Assembly (NCBI GenBank): GCA_017308495.1
Contig: JAFKES010000082.1
Span: 1 to 37,539, forward strand
Source of the DNA: Afipia sp.
GTDB taxonomy: Bacteria; Pseudomonadota; Alphaproteobacteria; Rhizobiales; Xanthobacteraceae
Length of the DNA: 37,539 bases
Reading direction: 5' to 3'
Shown here: positions 19,712 through 27,985 of the stretch, one piece after another
How the letters are laid out: every line of letters starts with the position of its first letter
How positions within the stretch are numbered: the stretch's first letter is position 1
Notes under the pieces: model-generated
What the model was told of the DNA's origin: nothing
Database searches by the model: none
The model's input: only the letters and a program-made list of their open reading frames with translations
Program-made: the position numbers and the translations under genes

Positions 19712-21130
19712 TCAGGCTCCGGTGGTCATGGCTGACGGGACGCGAGACGAAACGACGGGTTGCGCCGCCTGCGCGAGGCGGCCGATCAGGCTGTAGCGCT
19801 CCAGGCTGTCGACGGCGACGGGCAGCACCTGGCCGATGATGTCGGGCGACGCCATCACGTGGGCGGGCTGCAGATAGGCGGTGCGGCCGACGATCTGGCC
19901 GGGATTGCGCGCCGCCCGCTCGAACAGCACCTCGACCGTCTTGCCGATGGCGGCCGCGTTGAAGGCCGCCTGCTGGCGGTCGATCAGCGCCTGCAGCCGC
20001 GCCAGGCGCTCGTCCATGATCCTGCTCGTGTCAGATGCGGTCGTGACCGCCTCCTGCATGTCCGCCGCCGGGGTGCCGGGCCGCGGCGAATACTTGAACG
20101 AATACGCCCCAGCGTAACCGATTTGGTCGACCAGCGCGAGTGTTGCCGAAAAGTCGTCCTCGGTCTCGCCGGGAAAACCGACAATGAAATCCGACGAGAA
20201 GGCCATGCCGTCGCGCGCCTTGCGGAACCGCTCCACGGTGCGCCGATAGTCGGCAGCGGTGTGCTTGCGGTTCATCGCCTCCAGAATGCGGTCGGACCCC
20301 GACTGCACCGGCAGATGCACGAACGGCATCACCGCCGGAATGTCGCGATGGGCCTCGATCAGGGCGTCGTCGACGTCGCGGGGATGGCTCGTTGAGTAAC
20401 GCAGCCGGACGATGCCGGGAATGGCGGCGAGGCGATGCAGCAGCCGGCCGAGCGACCATGGCGCGCCGTCTTCGCCATCGCCATGAAACGCATTGACGTT
20501 CTGGCCGATCAGCGTGATTTCGCGCACGCCGTTGTCGGCGAGGCGCTGCACGTCCTCGACGATGCGCGCCACCGGCCGCGACACTTCCATGCCGCGCGTA
20601 TAGGGCACCACGCAGAAGGTACAGAACTTGTCGCAACCTTCCTGCACCGTGACGAACGACGAGATTCCGCGGGCGCGGATCGCCGCCGGCTTCGGCGCTG
20701 GCAGCGCGGCGAACTTGTCCTCGACCGGAAACTCGGTCTCGATGGCGCGGCCTTCCGCCCGCGCCCTCGCCAGCAGATGCGGCAGATGATGATAGCTCTG
20801 CGGGCCGACCACCACATCGACCACCGGTGCGCGGTGGATGATCTCGTCGCCCTCGGCCTGGGCGACGCAGCCCGCCACCGCGATCTGCATGGCGCGGCCG
20901 TTGCGCGCCGCCTCGTCCTTCGCCACCCGCAGCCGACCCAGTTCCGAATAGACCTTCTCGGAAGCCTTCTCGCGGATATGGCAGGTGTTGAGAATGACGA
21001 GATCGGCATCCTCGGCCTGCGCCGTCTCGACGAATCCCTCAGGCGCCAGCGTGTCCACCATGCGCTGCGCATCGTAGACATTCATCTGACAGCCATATGA
21101 CTTGATGTGCAGCTTGCGCGGCGTGGACAT
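19712..21130 (-). CDS. miaB: tRNA-2-methylthio-N6-dimethylallyladenosine synthase
   Basis: MiaB is a radical-SAM methylthiotransferase that converts i6A37 to ms2i6A37 in tRNAs reading UNN codons. The 472-residue protein has the N-terminal MTTase domain with three cluster cysteines ([22 protein letters not shown]), the radical-SAM motif C-x3-C-x2-C as CDKFCTFC near residue 163, and a C-terminal TRAM domain ([19 protein letters not shown]). The ATG at 21130 is preceded by AAGGG at 5 bases, in a short tandem repeat that offers three such sites. First gene of the miaB-phoH-ybeY-corC-lnt run. Confidence 0.96.
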   Translation of the reverse strand: MSTPRKLHIKSYGCQMNVYDAQRMVDTLAPEGFVETAQAEDADLVILNTCHIREKASEKVYSELGRLRVAKDEAARNGRAMQIAVAGCVAQAEGDEIIHRAPVVDVVVGPQSYHHLPHLLARARAEGRAIETEFPVEDKFAALPAPKPAAIRARGISSFVTVQEGCDKFCTFCVVPYTRGMEVSRPVARIVEDVQRLADNGVREITLIGQNVNAFHGDGEDGAPWSLGRLLHRLAAIPGIVRLRYSTSHPRDVDDALIEAHRDIPAVMPFVHLPVQSGSDRILEAMNRKHTAADYRRTVERFRKARDGMAFSSDFIVGFPGETEDDFSATLALVDQIGYAGAYSFKYSPRPGTPAADMQEAVTTASDTSRIMDERLARLQALIDRQQAAFNAAAIGKTVEVLFERAARNPGQIVGRTAYLQPAHVMASPDIIGQVLPVAVDSLERYSLIGRLAQAAQPVVSSRVPSAMTTGA

Positions 21131-21135
21131 TAAAA

Positions 21136-21165
21136 CCCTTGGAAGCCCTTGGAAGCCCTTGCAGG
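21136..21165. repeat. Tandem decamer repeat covering the miaB ribosome-binding site
   Basis: CCCTTGGAAG is repeated just under three times (the last unit ends GCAGG). On the minus strand this presents AAGGG three times at 10-base intervals, the last 5 bases before the miaB ATG. Copy number could change by slippage and alter translation; that is inference. Confidence 0.75.
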
Positions 21166-21388
21166 GCGGCCCGGGCGCGGGCCGCGCGTTGGCGCTTCAG
21201 ATATAGCCAACGGCGGACGAAATCCAGCGGCCGGGCCGGCCCCCGCCGCCCGAAAACACGCCTATAGCATTGTTCCGGAGCGTCTTTTTGCCAAAATGGC
21301 GAATTCGCCGAAATCCGGGTTCCCGCCCGGCGCGTCCGCCGCGCTGGTCGTGGTTGCGGCACGCCCTGACCTCATGGGCCGGACAGCC

Positions 21389-22069
21389 CTACATCTCGGC
21401 CCACTGGCGCAGCAGGTTATGATAGTGGCCCGTGAGCGCCGGCAGCGAAGGATGGTCGGGGACGTCGCGGGTGAGCCCGATGATAGCCATGTCGAGATCG
21501 AACAGCATGGTGCGGTGGCTGACGTCGCGGATCATGCTCTGGGTCCAGAAGAAACAGCCGATGCGCGAGCCGCGGGTGATCGGCGTGACGTGATGCAGGC
21601 TGGTGGCCGGATAGATCACGAGATCTCCGGCCGGCAGCTTGACGCTGTGGCTGCCATAGGTGTCCTCGACCACCAGTTCGCCGCCGTCGTAGTCGTCCGG
21701 CGACGAGATGAACAGCGTCGAGGACACGTCGGTGCGCACGCGCACCGGCTGCACCGGATGGGTGCGGATGGCGTTGTCGATGTGCTCGCCGAAGGTCATG
21801 CCGGCATCGTAGCGGTTGAACATCGGCGGATAGAGTTGCAGCGGCAGCACCGCCGACATGAACATCGGATGCCGCATCACGGCGCCGCGCACCATCTCGC
21901 CAAGCTCGCGCGCCTCGGCGGAATCCTCCGGCAGTTGCAGATTGTTCTTCACCCGGCCGGCCTGATGTCCCGCGGTGATGTTGCCGTCGACCCAGCCGGC
22001 GCGCACCATCACATCCTTGCAGCGGGCGACCTGCTCCGCCGTCAGCACTTGCGGGATATGCAGCATCAT
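21389..22069 (-). CDS. Fe(II)/2-oxoglutarate PKHD-type hydroxylase (PiuC/YbiX family)
   Basis: A 226-residue protein of the PiuC/YbiX family, whose members are iron-repressed and usually sit beside a siderophore receptor gene, as here. The metal site is visible: H96-x-D98 in [10 protein letters not shown], a distal His near 159 in SLHHVTPI, and the 2-oxoglutarate-binding Arg in TRGSRIG. KNNLQLP and [10 protein letters not shown] are also family motifs. The substrate is unknown. I take the ATG at 22069 because AGGAG lies 8 bases upstream; the frame is open 16 codons further. It is 140 bases downstream of the receptor gene's terminator, so it is likely transcribed separately or by read-through. 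The 258 bases between it and miaB hold no gene I can support. Confidence 0.92.
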   Translation of the reverse strand: MMLHIPQVLTAEQVARCKDVMVRAGWVDGNITAGHQAGRVKNNLQLPEDSAEARELGEMVRGAVMRHPMFMSAVLPLQLYPPMFNRYDAGMTFGEHIDNAIRTHPVQPVRVRTDVSSTLFISSPDDYDGGELVVEDTYGSHSVKLPAGDLVIYPATSLHHVTPITRGSRIGCFFWTQSMIRDVSHRTMLFDLDMAIIGLTRDVPDHPSLPALTGHYHNLLRQWAEM

Positions 22070-22194
22070 GGCCCTGGCTCCTAGGTTGGCTGCGTCATCG
22101 TTAGAGCGTTTCCCCACCCAGTGGAATGCGCTCGATCAATAAAAGCCCTCTAAAAGGACGCCCGCTAAAAGACGCCTGCCCCAGCGCGCCACAA

Positions 22195-22230
22195 TGACAA
22201 AACGGCCGCTCCGGGCATGGAGCGGCCGCT
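22195..22230 (-). terminator. Intrinsic terminator after the siderophore receptor gene
   Basis: On the minus strand a perfect 9-bp stem (GGCCGCTCC/GGAGCGGCC, 6-base loop, 22204-22227) is followed by GTTTTGTCATT. It lies about 30 bases after the receptor stop codon. Confidence 0.8.
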
Positions 22231-22258
22231 GTCGCCGGATTCGGGACCGGATCCGGTG

Positions 22259-24643
22259 TTACTTGGTGATCAGCCTCTGGCCGGGATCGACCGCGAAAGT
22301 GGGCTCGAACTGATAGCGGCCGGTCAGCGACGCATAGCGTCCCTGGCCCGGCACCGCGAAGCCCGCGCCCGCCGCCGTGTCATAGTAGTATTCGTCGGCG
22401 ATATTGTAGACGTTGAGCTGCAGGGTGAAGTTGCGGGTCACCTTGTAGGAGGCCATGGCGTCGAAGCGCCAGTAGCTCGGGATGCGGGCGGTGTTGGCGA
22501 CGCTGGTCCAGCGCGTATCGACGTAATAGGCGCCGCCGCCGACGGTCAGTTCCGGCGTGATGTCATAGGTGGACCACAGCGAGAACGAATTCTCTGGCGT
22601 CATCGCCAACTGGTGCCCGCGATTGCCGACAGTCAGCGAATTCACCAGCTTCGACTTGAGGTAGGTGTAGCCGGCGAACAGGCTCCACTGGTCGGTGAGC
22701 TTGCCGGCCGCCCCGATTTCGAAGCCCTCGACCTGGGAATCGCCGATCGCGACATAAAGGGGATTGGCGGTGGTACCCTGGTTCTCGTAGTCGCCCTTCT
22801 TCTTGATGCGGAACAGCGCCGCATTGACGTCGAGCCGGTTGTTGAGCAGGCCGACCTTGACGCCGACCTCGTCGGTTTCGGACTTAACCGGGTCGAGCGA
22901 CTGCTGGCCGTTGGTGATGGTGGTGAATTCCGCCGGCGGGTTCGCCGAGGTGCCGCGCATGTAGTACACGCTCGAATTCTCGGTGGGATGCACCACCACG
23001 CCGGCGCGGTAGGTCACGAAATCGTTGTTGGCGTTGAGACTGGTCGGCGCCGGGGTCGCGAGCACCGCACCCGTCAGACGGTTGAAGCTGTAAGTCTGGG
23101 CGCTGGCCTTGTAGTTGTCGAAGCGGACGCCGCCCATCACCTCCAGCCATTTGGTGATCTTGATCTGGTCCTGGGCGTAGACGCCGACCGTGTTCGCCGA
23201 CGACTGCGTGGCCCCGGTCGTCGTGCTCAGCGTGCCAGCCACCCATGGGTTCGGATTGGCGACGTTCACGCGATAACCGTCGGCGAAGGTCGTGCGGTAG
23301 TTGTCGCGATCCTCGCGGCTGATCTCCAGCCCCGCCAGCACGTTGTGTTCGAGGAAGCCGGTGTTGAACTTGGCGTTGAGGTCGCTGACGTTGCTGATCA
23401 ACTGGTTCTTGGTCTGGTTCTGGAAGTGGTTGGTGTTGGCGATCCAGAGGTTGCTCATCGGCGTTCCCGCCGGTATCGGGTTGGCCGGCGTGTAGAGGGT
23501 GCCGCCGCTCGCCGCGTTCCAGATGTTGTTGTTGGTCGCGCTGAAGAACGGCTGCACCGGCCGCGTCCGGTTGAAGCGGTCGACATAGGAGAAGCCGGTG
23601 GTGTTGGTGAATTTCAGCCCCGGCGCGAATTCGTGCTCGAACTTGTTGTTCAGGATGTGGGCTTCGGTCTGCTCCACGTCATCCTGACCGGGGGTCTTCA
23701 CGCCGTACCAGGTGTTGCGCGGCACCGGCGCGGGCTGCTGGTATTTGGTGCCGAACAGCGAGCCGGGCATCATCGGGATGCCGCGATCGGCGACGTTGTC
23801 GTCCTTCTGGTAGGTGTAGCTGAAGGTGTTCTTCGTCGACTCGTTGAGCTTGTACGAAATCGACGGCGCGAAGCCGTAGCGCTGGATGTGCACGTAGTCG
23901 CGGGCCGCGACGTCGGTGTCGTAGCCGAGCGCGGCGAGCCGGACCGCGACGTCGCCGAAATTCTTGTTGAAGTCGATGGTGGCGCGGCCGCCGGCGGCGG
24001 TCGAGCCCGTGCCTTCGAGGATCAGGAAGTCACGCTGCTGCGGCGTCTTGGAGACGATGTTGACGACGCCGCCCGTGGAACCGCGCCCGAACACGAACGA
24101 CGACGGCCCCTTGAAGACCTCGACGCGATCGATGCTGAAGGCGTCGCGGGTGTACCAGCCCGGATCACGGATGCCGTCGCGGTAGATGTCGTTGCGGGCG
24201 GTAAATCCACGGATGGTGATGTTCTCACCCTGAACGCCGCCTTCGCCCGCGGTGAAGGTGATGCCCGGCACGTTGCGCAGGATGTCCTGCACCGAGGTCG
24301 CGGCCTGCTCCTGGATCACCTGCTGCGGCACCACGTTCACCGTCTGCGGTGTGTTGCGCAGCGGCACCGGCATGCGCGAGAGCTGCGACTGGCCGGTCTG
24401 GTAGCCGGTGCCGGAGCCCCCTGCGGCTTCCTGCACATCGATGGTCGGCAGCGCGCTGGACGATCCGGCGTCCTGCGCCATCGCGGCGCTGGTGGCCAGC
24501 ATCACCGAGGCGACGCCGAGCGCCGCCGGGCCGGGCTTGCGCACCGTCGCCTGGATGAAGACCCGTTTCGGCGTTTCAGCTGGCGACCCGGCGGGCTGAT
24601 TGTTGGTGTTCTTCTTTGTTCCGCTGATCCCGCCCCGACGCAT
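22259..24643 (-). CDS. TonB-dependent siderophore receptor (Fiu-like)
   Basis: An outer-membrane receptor of 794 residues that takes up ferric siderophore, probably catecholate by its Fiu-like plug, using TonB energy. It has a long basic n-region then a signal peptide (cleavage likely after TSAAMA, near residue 56), a TonB-box-like PTIDVQ, the plug domain (RNTPQTVNVVPQQVI, DILRNVPGITFTAGEGG, IRGFTARNDIYRDGIRD, VEVFKGPSSFVFGRGSTGG; about residues 85-230), then a 22-strand-type barrel. The barrel reaches an aromatic end at SLTGRYQF but about 15 more residues follow, which is unusual. The ATG at 24643 has AGGGGG at 6 bases. The PepSY gene diverges from it; exbB-exbD-tonB lie downstream of that. 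Confidence 0.95.
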   Translation of the reverse strand: MRRGGISGTKKNTNNQPAGSPAETPKRVFIQATVRKPGPAALGVASVMLATSAAMAQDAGSSSALPTIDVQEAAGGSGTGYQTGQSQLSRMPVPLRNTPQTVNVVPQQVIQEQAATSVQDILRNVPGITFTAGEGGVQGENITIRGFTARNDIYRDGIRDPGWYTRDAFSIDRVEVFKGPSSFVFGRGSTGGVVNIVSKTPQQRDFLILEGTGSTAAGGRATIDFNKNFGDVAVRLAALGYDTDVAARDYVHIQRYGFAPSISYKLNESTKNTFSYTYQKDDNVADRGIPMMPGSLFGTKYQQPAPVPRNTWYGVKTPGQDDVEQTEAHILNNKFEHEFAPGLKFTNTTGFSYVDRFNRTRPVQPFFSATNNNIWNAASGGTLYTPANPIPAGTPMSNLWIANTNHFQNQTKNQLISNVSDLNAKFNTGFLEHNVLAGLEISREDRDNYRTTFADGYRVNVANPNPWVAGTLSTTTGATQSSANTVGVYAQDQIKITKWLEVMGGVRFDNYKASAQTYSFNRLTGAVLATPAPTSLNANNDFVTYRAGVVVHPTENSSVYYMRGTSANPPAEFTTITNGQQSLDPVKSETDEVGVKVGLLNNRLDVNAALFRIKKKGDYENQGTTANPLYVAIGDSQVEGFEIGAAGKLTDQWSLFAGYTYLKSKLVNSLTVGNRGHQLAMTPENSFSLWSTYDITPELTVGGGAYYVDTRWTSVANTARIPSYWRFDAMASYKVTRNFTLQLNVYNIADEYYYDTAAGAGFAVPGQGRYASLTGRYQFEPTFAVDPGQRLITK

Positions 24644-24743
24644 CAAAAACCCCCTGTACTTCCTGTTCACTGCCCGTTCATAGAAAATGGCAAACTCAGG
24701 GCAGGCTTTAGAAAACACCAGGGCGGAAGAGCAAGGCTTCGAA

Positions 24744-24760
24744 CTTAGAACCTCTGCAAA
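24744..24760. promoter_or_regulatory. Weak Irr-box-like site upstream of the receptor gene
   Basis: CTTAGAACCTCTGCAAA matches the rhizobial Irr (ICE) pattern TTTAGAA-N3-TTCTAAA at most positions of the left half and the terminal AAA. It lies about 100 bases upstream of the receptor start. It is degenerate; alone it would be weak evidence. Confidence 0.25.
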
Positions 24761-24857
24761 CTGGACCTCTACCACGAGCGCAATGATTGCAGCGCCGCAT
24801 GTTCTATGACTTCTATGAATGCGGAATCCGGATGCGCCAGGCCGCGCGCATCTTCAT

Positions 24858-24874
24858 TTTAGAATCTCTCTAGA
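24858..24874. promoter_or_regulatory. Candidate Irr box (ICE motif) between the receptor and PepSY genes
   Basis: TTTAGAA-TCT-CTCTAGA matches the Irr consensus TTTAGAA-YNR-TTCTAAA at 13 of 16 informative positions, including the whole left half-site. It lies 22 bases upstream of the PepSY ATG and about 215 bases before the receptor ATG. In Bradyrhizobiaceae, Irr is the main iron regulator; a site this close to the start suggests repression under iron sufficiency or Irr control in iron limitation. The consensus is from memory of the family; binding is inferred. Confidence 0.5.
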
Positions 24875-24896
24875 TTGAAATTGGAATGGATTGATA

Positions 24897-26063
24897 ATGG
24901 CTGCTGCGTCCGCACTGCGCCGTCCGGGGGCGCTGAAACGCTTCTGGCGCAATCTCCATCTCTGGCTCGGCGTCGGCCTTTTCGTCCTGCTGGTGCCGAT
25001 CGCGCTGTCCGGCGCCGTTCTCGTCTATCACGACGCCATCGATGAAATGATGCGCACGCCGCGCGACGCCGTGGCGGCAGCGCAGCCGGCCGATCTCGCG
25101 CTGGCGGTGGCCAATGCGCGCAAGGCCGCGGGCGACGGCTTCTCGCCGATGTCGATCTCGTTTCCCGATAGCGCGCGGGCGCCGCTGAGCATCGCGCTGC
25201 GCGGCCCCGCCAAGCCGGGCGAGCGCCCGACGCGCCTCGTCGCCTATGTCGATCGCGCCGATGCGCGGGTGCTCGACGTGGTGAACTTCCGCGACACGTT
25301 CTTCGGCACCATGCACATCTTCCACGAGAACCTGCTGATCCCGGCATTCTACGGACGCGACATCGTCGGCTGGGGCGGCGTGGCCATGCTGATCCTGTCG
25401 CTGACGGGCCTTTATCTGTGGTGGCCGCGGCGGGGCCAGTGGGGGCGCGCCTTCGGCTGGCGGCGCGCGCCGGCGACGTCGTCGAACCTGCATTACATGA
25501 CGGGATTCTGGGTGTGCTTTCCGCTGGCGCTGGTGTCGCTGACCGGTGTCTATCTGGCGTGGCCGCAGCAGGGCCGCGCGGTGCTGTCGTCGATGGCGCC
25601 TCTGACGCCGCGCGCCGGCGGCGGCCCCGGCGGCGGTCCGTTGCTGGCCACGCCGCAACATTCGCCCTCGGATATCTATGCGCTGGCGGCGGCGCGTCCG
25701 AACACCGAAGTCGAGGCGATCTTCTTTCCGAATCCGCAGGGCGGCTGGCGCGTCCGCGTGCAGGAACAGGACCGTGCGGAGCCCGTAACATTGATGATCA
25801 ATGACCGCAGCGGCGCGGTGGCCGTGGTCGCGCCACAGTCCGGCGATCGCGTGCAGTCGTGGATCCGCTGGCTGCATGAAGGCAGCCATGCCGGTCCGGT
25901 GTGGCGTCTGATCATTTTCATCACCGGCCTGATGCCGGCGCTGCTCGGCGTCACCGGCATTCTGATCTGGCTGCGTCAACGCCGACAGCGCGCCATGGTC
26001 AAGGCCGGACCATCGCGCAGCGCCACGGCGCAGCCGGCCGGCGCGCGCGTCCCTGCCGAATAA
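24897..26063 (+). CDS. PepSY-associated transmembrane protein (possible siderophore reductase)
   Basis: A 388-residue inner-membrane protein with PepSY-TM architecture: a basic N-terminus and first helix (LHLWLGVGLFVLLVPIALSG, about residues 20-45), a periplasmic PepSY-like part, two central helices (GVAMLILSLTGLYLWWP near 165 and FWVCFPLALVSLTGVYLAWP near 205), a second PepSY-like part, and a final helix (IIFITGLMPALLGVTGILIW near 340). Several His residues near the helices (HLW, HIFHEN, HYMTG, HEGSH) could bind haem. Relatives beside siderophore receptors are thought to reduce ferric siderophores at the periplasmic face; that is an inference from context here. The ATG at 24897 is used rather than a TTG two codons upstream. 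Divergent from the receptor. Confidence 0.88.
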   Translation: MAAASALRRPGALKRFWRNLHLWLGVGLFVLLVPIALSGAVLVYHDAIDEMMRTPRDAVAAAQPADLALAVANARKAAGDGFSPMSISFPDSARAPLSIALRGPAKPGERPTRLVAYVDRADARVLDVVNFRDTFFGTMHIFHENLLIPAFYGRDIVGWGGVAMLILSLTGLYLWWPRRGQWGRAFGWRRAPATSSNLHYMTGFWVCFPLALVSLTGVYLAWPQQGRAVLSSMAPLTPRAGGGPGGGPLLATPQHSPSDIYALAAARPNTEVEAIFFPNPQGGWRVRVQEQDRAEPVTLMINDRSGAVAVVAPQSGDRVQSWIRWLHEGSHAGPVWRLIIFITGLMPALLGVTGILIWLRQRRQRAMVKAGPSRSATAQPAGARVPAE

Positions 26064-26078
26064 AAATGAAATGTCGCC

Positions 26079-26102
26079 CGGTTCCGGCACGGGCCGGAAC
26101 CG
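26079..26102 (+). terminator. Perfect hairpin after the PepSY gene
   Basis: CGGTTCCGGC-ACGG-GCCGGAACCG is a perfect 10-bp stem with a 4-base loop, 15 bases after the stop codon. There is no T tract, so it may be an RNA-stabilising or Rho-assisted end and not a true intrinsic terminator. Confidence 0.5.
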
Positions 26103-26178
26103 CGGCTGGCAGCGCGGGCGGTGACGACAATCGCGCCCGTCGCGCGCAACACGAATGCGAGACCGCACGGTCGCAAAG

Positions 26179-26193
26179 CTGGAATCGTTCCAG
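26179..26193. promoter_or_regulatory. Palindrome upstream of exbB with an Irr-like core
   Basis: CTGGAA-TCG-TTCCAG is a perfect 6+3+6 inverted repeat about 300 bases before exbB. Its core GAA-YNR-TTC is the same as the centre of the rhizobial Irr box, but the outer bases differ. A role in iron control of exbB-exbD-tonB is possible; equally it may be chance. Confidence 0.3.
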
Positions 26194-26312
26194 TCTGAGA
26201 CGAATCCAGGTGGCGTGAGGGCGACAAGAGCGGCCGCGTGGACTAAAACCTGCGGGCCTTCCAGCGGAACGCGGAACGAAGACGCGCAGAACGCGCGCTG
26301 CGAACGCCTTTC

Positions 26313-26414
26313 GCGACGACTTTGGCACGCGATGACTTTGGCAAGCGAAGGCCTTGGCACAGGCGAGCGAAGGTCTTGGCACACGAAGGTCTTGGACCGC
26401 GACGGCTCTGGAAG
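26313..26414. repeat. Degenerate 16-nt tandem array upstream of exbB
   Basis: Six units close to GCGAAGGYCTTGGCAC start at 26313, 26329, 26345, 26367, 26383 and 26399, in strict 16-base register apart from one 6-base insertion before the fourth; a partial unit may precede at 26300. It ends about 75 bases before the exbB ATG. The 426-base PepSY-exbB spacer otherwise holds a hairpin, a palindrome and no gene I can support. Confidence 0.75.
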
Positions 26415-26489
26415 AAATTGCAGGCCCATGGCGATCCGATGTGAACGGGATACCGGGCTGCAAGCGCGGTGTGAAGAAGCGGAGAGCTT

Positions 26490-27533
26490 ATGACCCTCAT
26501 CAAGATGTCGGCCGGATTTGCGGCCCTGCTTGCGATGGTAATGTCCCTGCCGGGAACGCCGGCGTTCGCGCAAGCGCCGAACACCGGCCAGCCGCCTGCC
26601 GCGACCACCCTCCAGCCCGCGCCGACGGCCCCGATTCCGCCTCTTCCGGCTCCCGCCGTTTCTGCGCCGGCGCCTGCCGCGACATCGCCGAATGCGCAGG
26701 CGCCCTCGCCTGTCGCCGCTCCGTCTGCGGCCCCGCCTGCCGCAGCATCCGCCAGTACGCCCGCGACCGGCGCTGCCGCCCCTGTTCCCGCCGCGTCCCC
26801 CGTGCCCGGCGTGCAGGCCTCGACATCAACGGCCAGAAATCCCGCGCTGCCCCACGATCTGTCGCCATGGGGCATGTTCATGGGCGCCGACATCGTGGTG
26901 AAGATCGTGATGGTCGGGCTCGCCTTCGCCTCGTTCATCACCTGGACCATCTGCGTCGCCAAGATGCTGGAGTTGCGCACCGAGACCTCGCGCGCCAAGC
27001 GCCGCATCGAAGTGCTCGGCAACGACATCTCGCTGGCGGACGCCGAGCAGGACACCCGCGACGGCCGCGACGCCGTGGCGCTGTTGGTGCGTTCGGCCGC
27101 GACGGAAGCGGCGATGTCGGACACCATGCGCGACGACGGTTTCAAGGAGCGGGTCGAGCTTCGTCTCAGCCGCGTCGAAGCGGCGATGTCGCGACGCATC
27201 GCCCGCGGCACCGGCGTGCTCGCCACCATCGGCGCGACAGCGCCGTTCGTCGGCCTGTTCGGCACGGTGTGGGGCATCATGAATTCCTTCATCGGCATTT
27301 CCGAAGCCCACACCACCAACCTCGCGGTGGTCGCGCCCGGCATCGCCGAGGCGCTGCTCGCCACCGCCATGGGCCTGATCGCCGCGATTCCGGCGGTCGT
27401 CATCTACAACCACCTGGTGCGCATGATTTCGGCCTATCGCGCCCTGCTCGGCGACCCCACCGCGCACGTGATGCTGCTCATCAGCCCCGATCAGGGCCGC
27501 CGTTCGCTGCGCCTCGCGCGCGCCGCGGAGTAA
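26490..27533 (+). CDS. exbB: TonB-system energiser ExbB (MotA/TolQ/ExbB family)
   Basis: ExbB with ExbD forms the proton channel that powers TonB. The 347-residue protein is longer than E. coli ExbB because a cleavable signal peptide (to PAFA, near residue 28) and an Ala/Pro-rich segment (about residues 30-115) precede the conserved part. Then come a first membrane helix (IVVKIVMVGLAFASFITWTIC), the cytoplasmic loop with a RVEAAMSRRIARGTGVLATIG segment, and the two other helices around TAPFVGLFGTVWGIMNSFIGI and LLATAMGLIAAIPAVVIYN. The ATG has GGAG 5 bases upstream. Start of a three-gene operon with exbD (4-base gap) and tonB. Confidence 0.95.
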   Translation: MTLIKMSAGFAALLAMVMSLPGTPAFAQAPNTGQPPAATTLQPAPTAPIPPLPAPAVSAPAPAATSPNAQAPSPVAAPSAAPPAAASASTPATGAAAPVPAASPVPGVQASTSTARNPALPHDLSPWGMFMGADIVVKIVMVGLAFASFITWTICVAKMLELRTETSRAKRRIEVLGNDISLADAEQDTRDGRDAVALLVRSAATEAAMSDTMRDDGFKERVELRLSRVEAAMSRRIARGTGVLATIGATAPFVGLFGTVWGIMNSFIGISEAHTTNLAVVAPGIAEALLATAMGLIAAIPAVVIYNHLVRMISAYRALLGDPTAHVMLLISPDQGRRSLRLARAAE

Positions 27534-27537
27534 GGCC

Positions 27538-27969
27538 ATGGGTGCACGTCTGGGCGGACAGGTCGCCGGCGCCGACGACGACCTGAGCGAAGCGCACGAG
27601 ATCAACGTCACGCCATTCATCGACGTGATGCTGGTTCTGCTCATCATCTTTATGGTGGCGGCGCCGCTCGCCACCGTCGATCTCGGCGTCGAACTGCCGG
27701 CGTCGACCGCGACGCCACCCCCGCGTCCCGACAAGCCGGTGTTCGTCACCGTCAAGCCGGACCTCGCGCTCGCGGTCGGCGAGGACATCGTGCCGCGTGA
27801 CGCCATGATCGGCGCGCTCGATTCCGCCACCGGCGGCAAGAAGTCCGATCCGGTCTATCTGCGCGCCGACAAGAGCGTGCCGTACGGCGACCTGATGGAC
27901 GTGATGAACCTGTTGCGCAACGCCGGCTATCTCAAGGTCGCGCTGGTCGGTCTCGACGCCAGGAAGTGA
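27538..27969 (+). CDS. exbD: TonB-system protein ExbD
   Basis: A 143-residue member of the ExbD/TolR family. It has a short cytoplasmic N-terminus, the signature EINVTPFIDVMLVLLIIFMV, in which the Asp of FIDV is the proton-carrying residue in the single membrane helix (near residue 30), and a periplasmic domain (VFVTVKPDLALAVGEDIVPRD...). The size is normal for the family. It lies between exbB and tonB with 4-base and 16-base gaps, consistent with one transcript. Confidence 0.95.
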   Translation: MGARLGGQVAGADDDLSEAHEINVTPFIDVMLVLLIIFMVAAPLATVDLGVELPASTATPPPRPDKPVFVTVKPDLALAVGEDIVPRDAMIGALDSATGGKKSDPVYLRADKSVPYGDLMDVMNLLRNAGYLKVALVGLDARK

Positions 27970-27985
27970 TGCGGAATCGGCTGCC

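Noticed and set aside
22217-24748. A plus-strand open frame of 843 codons opposite the siderophore receptor
   Set aside because: Shadow frame with Val/Asp/Arg-rich low-complexity product; the receptor with all plug motifs is on the minus strand.
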